NCBI GenBank assembly: GCA_030847615.1
Contig: JAUMIR010000005.1
Coordinates: 247,170,645 to 247,234,644 of the forward strand
Direction of reading: 5' to 3'
Length of the DNA: 64,000 bases
DNA from: Gambelia wislizenii
Taxonomy: Eukaryota; Chordata; Lepidosauria; Squamata; Crotaphytidae
This document shows positions 59,745-64,000 of this stretch, one piece after another; the first letter of the stretch is position 1; each line of letters begins with the position of its first letter. The notes beneath the pieces are model-generated. The model made no database searches. It was not told where the DNA came from and worked only from the letters and a program-made list of their open reading frames with translations. The position numbers were made by a program, and so were the translations under genes.

Positions 59745-59935
59745 ATAGAATCATAGAATTGCAGAGTTGGAAGAGACCAGGAGGGCCATCCAGTCCAACC
59801 CCCTGCCACGCAGGAAATCACGATCAAAGCATCCCCGACAGATGGCCATCCAGCCTCTGTTTAAAGACCTCCAAGGAAGGAGACCCCACCACACTCCGAG
59901 GGAGTGTGTTCCACTGCCGAACAGCTCTTACTGTC
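59745..59935 (-). mobile_element. CR1 LINE 3' end
   Basis: The plus strand starts CATAGAATCATAGAATTGCA (complement of the terminal repeats), then GAGACCAGGAGGGCCATCCA and GACAGATGGCCATCCAGCCT, the same end as at 18757-19212. 5'-truncated at about 59935. Confidence 0.85.
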
Positions 59936-60336
59936 AAATTTAATAAAAATCACACCGTATTACAACATGCTGTGCAATCAGAAATCTTATACCAATAGCA
60001 AATAGGAACAAGGCGAGTAAATCATAAGCTTTCTGATTAGTTTCTGGTTAATTTCATCCGCTTGCAAGAATTAATAGGCTGTACACTCCAACACCATCCA
60101 TGTTCATTCAGACTAAGCTAGGCATCCTGGCTTATCATTATGTGCAATCATTGTTAGCATCAGAGAACATTTCCCTTGTTGTGAGAAAGGACTGTTAGTT
60201 GAGTTTAACAACACCAACTAATGGTTTTTTCACTTATTAAGCTTCAGGAGCAGATATGAAGTAGTGCCTCAGAAATGAAATTGGTTTTCATTAGCAAAGC
60301 AATAAGAACCTTTATCATGCTCTCCCAAACAATGTA

Positions 60337-60414
60337 CAGGGTATCTAAAAATTATCTTTACAATTTCAATTCTATACAGAACTGAAATTGTAAAGATAAT
60401 TCTCAGACACCCTG
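60337..60414. mobile_element. 78-bp foldback mariner-like MITE
   Basis: Almost entirely palindromic: 37-base arms starting CAGGGTATCTAAAAATTATC, with four mismatches, around a tiny centre. TA at 60335-60336 and 60415-60416 fits a Tc1/mariner duplication. Confidence 0.85.
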
Positions 60415-60469
60415 TATTGTCTACATAGTAGAAATAAATCAAAAGCTAAAGTACAGGCCTAAATACCCT

Positions 60470-60697
60470 AAAGAGACCAGATCCATCTGATCTTGGAAGC
60501 TAAGCAGGATCCATCCTGGTTAGAATTTGGATGGAAGACCACCAATGAATACCAGGTGCTATGGGCAATCTTTCAGAGGAAGTAACTGGCAAAACCACTT
60601 CTAAGTATTCCTTGCCTTAAAAAAAAACATGAAATTTCAGGGGAATCACCATAAGTCAGCAGATGACTTGAAGGCACAGGCACACATACACACACAG
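60470..60697 (+). mobile_element. 5S rRNA-derived SINE, plus strand
   Basis: The head ATCTTGGAAGCTAAGCAGGA-like text and GGTTAGAATTTGGATGGAAG are 5S control-region matches. The body has GGAAGTAACTGGCAAAACCA, and the tail ATAAGTCAGCAGATGACTTG then AAGGCACAGGCAC ends in an (AC)n run. Same family as 59385-59615, inverted relative to it. Confidence 0.8.
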
Positions 60698-61406
60698 TAC
60701 AGTTTCATCTTTCAGAGGATGTTGAATGTCCTGGAAATGGCAGCTCTATTCAGTTCTGAAGACTACATTTTGTTTTAGAACCAGGCAACAAAGTAAGCAA
60801 GAGGAAAAGATTTAAAGCATCACATGGAAGAACAGGAAGAGGAGAATCATTTAACTTTCTCCAAATTAACATAAACATATATCATGTTTACCAGCAATCA
60901 ACTGACACATAATACGTTTTTCAAATTCACTACATTTTCTGCAGCTTTTTGGTTTTATTATACTAGTGCGCACCCTTATAAATCTTCCATGATGCTGCTA
61001 CTGTCTGCATAGACAATCTGCTGCTTCGTTCCCTTAATACAAAATCTAAGGAGTTCAACAAAGCATGCAGCACTGGACATAAAAGCATCTACTTATTAAA
61101 CCTACAGAATCAGGAAACATTACCTATAACAGAAGGGTGCTGAATCAGTTCTGGCACACAAGGAAATGCCTGAATTCTTGTTTGCTCAGAGGCCAAAAAG
61201 AAAAAAAGAAAGTGGAAAAAGTGGCATCTGTTGCAACCGAACTTGTTAAAAAAAAAACTTATAAGAAGAATTCTAACCAAATCTCACTGCCTGCTTCTCC
61301 TGGAAAATTAATTCTCAGGCCAAATTATCACTTAATCAAATAACTGCCTGTTAAAAATAGGAAAGTAATGAAGAATAGATTGAATATAATTCTTGCAAAT
61401 AAAATA
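60698..61406. other. No gene seen
   Basis: Non-coding sequence. The Lys-rich frame near 61137-61343 reflects A-rich DNA, not a known protein. Confidence 0.4.
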
Positions 61407-61671
61407 CAGTCAGACCCCCGTTTTCCGCAGGGGTTCGGTTCCCGGACTTACTGTGGTTACTGCAAACTGTGGGTAACAGCAAACCCTATTCAAATTAAGG
61501 ACTTTTGGTAAAAACGTGCCATAGAGTTACACTGGAGGACCTAGAAGATGCCCAGAGAGGATGCCACTCTAGGTATTTTCTACTGTTACACTATAGTATG
61601 TGTCCCTATTTTGTGTCCCACAGATAACTGAAACCGCAGATATTGGTTCCATAGATATGGGGGTCCGACTG
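61407..61671. mobile_element. Tigger-like MITE, 265 bp
   Basis: The ends CAGTCAGACCCCCGTTTTCC and the complement of GATATGGGGGTCCGACTG are inverted, and TA flanks both (61405-61406 and 61672-61673). Internal text (ACTGGAGGACCTAGAAGATG) is shared with about 367-400 and with 11943-12169, so these are one family. Confidence 0.83.
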
Positions 61672-61673
61672 TA

Positions 61674-62522
61674 TTTACAAGAAATGCTCAATGGGAAACA
61701 AGGAACAAGAAATTGTTTTTTAAAACTGTATTTGGATGACTGCCAAGATTATAGGGTGGCAGGAACAAGCAGACTATCCAGGCAATAAGAAGTATCCACA
61801 TGGAGAGTCTTCATGAACCCCCTTCCTTCATGCCAGCATGAAGTGCTGCTATGTGGTAGTGGTTTCTGGAAGTCTCCCCGGAGAGATGAGAAACCTGAAC
61901 CAGCTCAAAAACAAAAACAAGCTGAGGTGATGGAATATAGGCAACAGCAAAAAAGCATACAATACATTTTTGTGAATATCAACAACTACAATATGTGAAT
62001 TGTTTAAAAGCTGGGGCTGTATATTTTATATACTGCATATATTTTAAATTTAATCTTGCAATTTAAATGTAAACAGCTCTGAGGTTCTAGAGCCAGGTTG
62101 GTTTTTTGCCATCAGCTTCCAATAAGTGAGTTTGTAAGTTCTTTCCTCCTAAGCCACCAAGCACCATTGAAGGCTATCTGAAAGATAAGCAATTCCAGGT
62201 TATTGGATGAAATAAAGAAAATATTTGAGATAATGTATCATGTTTTCCATAAGCAAAATATAAAGCAAAGAGAGACAGGCAAAGACCCTGGCACAGACTC
62301 ACAGTTTGTGCCAATTTTGGAAGTTTCTGTTGAATCTGAAAGGCAGGACAATGAAAAGATCTGCTTACAAACTTGTACATTTTAAAAAAAAATCCCTTAT
62401 ATTTTAGATTATGACAGACTAGACATGATAAAGAAAAACACAAAGGAAGAAATATAATACGCCCTTCAGAAAAAGAAAAGAAATCATGTAAAATACAACA
62501 GTAATGTCTGCTGAATGATACA
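61674..62522. other. No gene seen
   Basis: AT-rich non-coding DNA up to the tip of the third DIRS element. Confidence 0.4.
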
Positions 62523-62584
62523 AAAAGGAACGTTGGTCTTACCTGTGATACGTTCTTTTCCAGTGTAGAGGCGAAGAGCATCCG
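62523..62584. repeat. DIRS tip, arm of perfect 62-bp inverted repeat
   Basis: Exact complement of 62806-62867 with a 221-bp spacer. The lack of any mismatch suggests a young insertion or conversion between arms. Confidence 0.96.
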
Positions 62585-62805
62585 CATGCTTGGGTTGTCC
62601 CTCCCACTTGCTCCCGGTAGGCAGGTAACAGAGACTTTTATTTTGAAAGGCTGACCACCGGAGGTGTCCTCTGGGAGGGACGACCCCTCTGCTGGCCAGT
62701 CCATACCGCAGCCTCATGACGCCGTTGCTTGACGTATCTTGGCCACCTTTCGATGATCCTTGTGATCCCCTAATTTTCAAGTCCAATTGCTCGCCCTGGG
62801 TGGGC

Positions 62806-62910
62806 CGGATGCTCTTCGCCTCTACACTGGAAAAGAACGTATCACAGGTAAGACCAACGTTCCTTTTCCCAGTGGAGAGGGCTCCAGAGCATCCGCATGC
62901 CTGGGATCTC
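62806..62910. repeat. DIRS internal complementary region
   Basis: The first 62 bases are the complement of the left tip. The next about 43 bases (CCAGTGGAGAGGGCTCCAGA, then GCATCCGCATGCCTGGG) should copy the right tip, which lies outside the window. Confidence 0.85.
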
Positions 62911-64000
62911 CTAAAGCTCAGACCGACGGGTGGGCAAGGGCGAGCCTCCAGGCGTGTGACTCCGCACAATCCTCTGTAAGACTCGTCTGCCAAAAGCGGC
63001 CTCCGCTGACTGGAACTTGTCCAACTTGTAGTGTCGTACAAAAGTTGAGGAAGACTTCCAAGTTGCTGCCCTGCATATTTCCTCCAGGGAAGCATCTCTC
63101 TCCCAAGCCGCCGAGGTTGCCGCGCTTCTCGTAGAGTGTGCGAGGATTCCCTCAGGAACTGCCTTGTTCAGGGTCTCATAGCACGACACAATGCAGCCCT
63201 TAATCCAACGAGCTAGAGTGGATGATGACACTTTCCTTCCCAAGTACTTAGAATGGGGGGAAACAAATAACGATTCTGATTGTCTGATCGGGGCCGTTCG
63301 TTTAATATATATCCTGAGGGCCCGGCGCACATCCAGTGTGTGCCAGATTCTCTCCAGTTCCCTTTCCGGATTCGGGCAAAAGGAGGGAAGTACAACCTCC
63401 TGTGATTTGTGAAAAATTGAGCTGACCTTTGGCTTGAAGTCCGGTGGCAGCCTCAAGACCACTGAGTCCTGCCTGAAGATGCAGAGATCTCGTTGAATTG
63501 ACAGAGCCGCCAGCTCCGACACCCTACGCGCTGACGTGATTGCCACCAGGAAAAGCACCTTCCATGTCATCCATTTCAATGAGGCTTCTCTCAATGGTTC
63601 AAATGGACGAACCGTTAGTGCCGTCAGCACTATGTGTAAGTCCCAAGACGGAAAACGGTGGACCGTTGGTGGGGCTAGGTTAGCGAGGCCCTTGAGGAAC
63701 CTTCGTAGATGAGGATGTGAGGATACTTCCGTCGCCTTGTCCGGAGCTAAGAAGGAAGTTATTGCCGCCACCTGTCTTTTTATAGTATTTGGACGAAGGC
63801 CTGTGTCGACCCCATCCTGTAGAAAATCGAGAAGCATGGGCACAGAGACCTCCTGGAAGTCGTGCCCTTTCTGCCTGCACCACCTCCGAAATACCCAGAA
63901 GGTATACTCGTATATACGTTGGGTGGACTCTCTTCTGGATGCCAAAATCGTCCCGACCACAGGCCGAGAATAACCTTCCAAGGTCAACATCCGCCGTTCA
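62911..64000 (-). CDS. DIRS tyrosine recombinase, open frame, reaching the window edge
   Basis: At least 359 residues from the first Met (63990); the frame is still open to 63999, so the true start is probably upstream. A core-binding helical part (ESTQRIYEYTFWVFRRWCRQ, TGLRPNTIKRQVAAITSFLA) precedes the catalytic domain: VAITSARRVSELAALSI (R155 or R156), GILAHSTRSAATSAAW (H285 and R288), CRAATWKSSSTFVRHYKLDK (W311 and nucleophile Y321). All residues of the tyrosine-recombinase active site are present and no stop occurs, unlike the copy at 50-51 kb. It would join element circles to target DNA in the nucleus. The end lies next to the internal complementary region, the normal DIRS position. Confidence 0.9.
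   Translation of the reverse strand, partial: ERRMLTLEGYSRPVVGTILASRRESTQRIYEYTFWVFRRWCRQKGHDFQEVSVPMLLDFLQDGVDTGLRPNTIKRQVAAITSFLAPDKATEVSSHPHLRRFLKGLANLAPPTVHRFPSWDLHIVLTALTVRPFEPLREASLKWMTWKVLFLVAITSARRVSELAALSIQRDLCIFRQDSVVLRLPPDFKPKVSSIFHKSQEVVLPSFCPNPERELERIWHTLDVRRALRIYIKRTAPIRQSESLFVSPHSKYLGRKVSSSTLARWIKGCIVSCYETLNKAVPEGILAHSTRSAATSAAWERDASLEEICRAATWKSSSTFVRHYKLDKFQSAEAAFGRRVLQRIVRSHTPGGSPLPTRRSEL

Larger units (their letters stand above)
62523..64000 (-). mobile_element. DIRS-type element of a second family, left part, cut by window end
   Basis: It starts with an inverted-repeat tip (62523-62584), an exact complement of 62806-62867, followed by an internal complementary region to about 62910 and then the recombinase gene. 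Tip sequence differs from the 49.6-kb element (here GTCTTACCTGTGATACGTTC), so it is another family. RT, gag and right end should lie beyond 64000. Confidence 0.9.

Noticed and set aside
60470..60560. Possible 5S rRNA gene
   Set aside because: Only the internal control region matches, joined to a SINE body and tail; it is a 5S-derived SINE.
62716..62979. Plus-strand frame encoding FASTLEKNVSQVRPTFLF
   Set aside because: The same peptide appears on the other strand because the DNA is a perfect inverted repeat; it is not a gene.
1..64000. CRISPR arrays, operons, phage or bacterial defence genes
   Set aside because: No regular spacer repeats, no long dense prokaryotic genes; the sequence is vertebrate with introns and retroelements.

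Overview
The window is vertebrate genomic DNA, most probably from a squamate reptile (lizard). The inference rests on one split, highly conserved animal gene and on the repeats: tRNA-derived SINEs ending in (ACA)n of the Sauria type, 5S rRNA-derived SINEs, CR1 LINEs, Tigger- and hAT-like MITEs and DIRS tyrosine-recombinase retrotransposons. No bacterial, phage, CRISPR or operon-like feature was seen.

The only host gene recognised is a MICAL-family flavoprotein monooxygenase, best matched to MICAL3, on the minus strand. Nine coding exons were placed to the base (positions 31373 down to 32). Splice sites and phases are consistent and give 483 uninterrupted codons, covering the N-terminus and almost the whole FAD monooxygenase domain (GxGxxG, DG and GD motifs). 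The gene continues to the left of position 1. The start-codon exon has a strong acceptor at 31499-31500, so 31501-64000 is probably the first intron, upstream of a 5' UTR exon outside the window. The leader carries two upstream reading frames, and the second overlaps the MICAL3 start.

Region 1-31.1 kb (introns): a broken APE-type LINE with a C-terminal zinc finger (about 1.6-5.7 kb, sense to the gene); an antisense LINE fragment with an intact YADD motif (12.3-14.05 kb); a 282-bp truncated copy of the first LINE with target-site duplication (19.3-19.6 kb); CR1 fragments (18.76-19.21, 25.88-29.18, 29.44-30.09 kb), two of them invaded by TA-flanked Tigger-like MITEs; several SINEs; and a probable TIR transposon (23.7-25.5 kb).

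Region 31.5-49.6 kb: repeat-derived and unique non-coding DNA with a LINE 3' end (34.1-34.6 kb), MITEs, a hAT-like MITE with a perfect 8-bp duplication (45.47-45.79 kb) and a third copy of the zinc-finger LINE end (48.4-48.7 kb).

Region 49.65-64 kb: a DIRS cluster. A structurally complete but frameshifted DIRS element (49651-55769, minus strand) shows inverted terminal repeats, an internal complementary region, and gag, RT/RNase H and tyrosine-recombinase genes. A related right-end fragment lies at 58.5-59.2 kb. A different DIRS family begins at 62523 with a perfect 62-nt inverted repeat and an unbroken tyrosine recombinase that runs open to the window edge. These mobile genes are independent of MICAL3, which would be transcribed through or past them.
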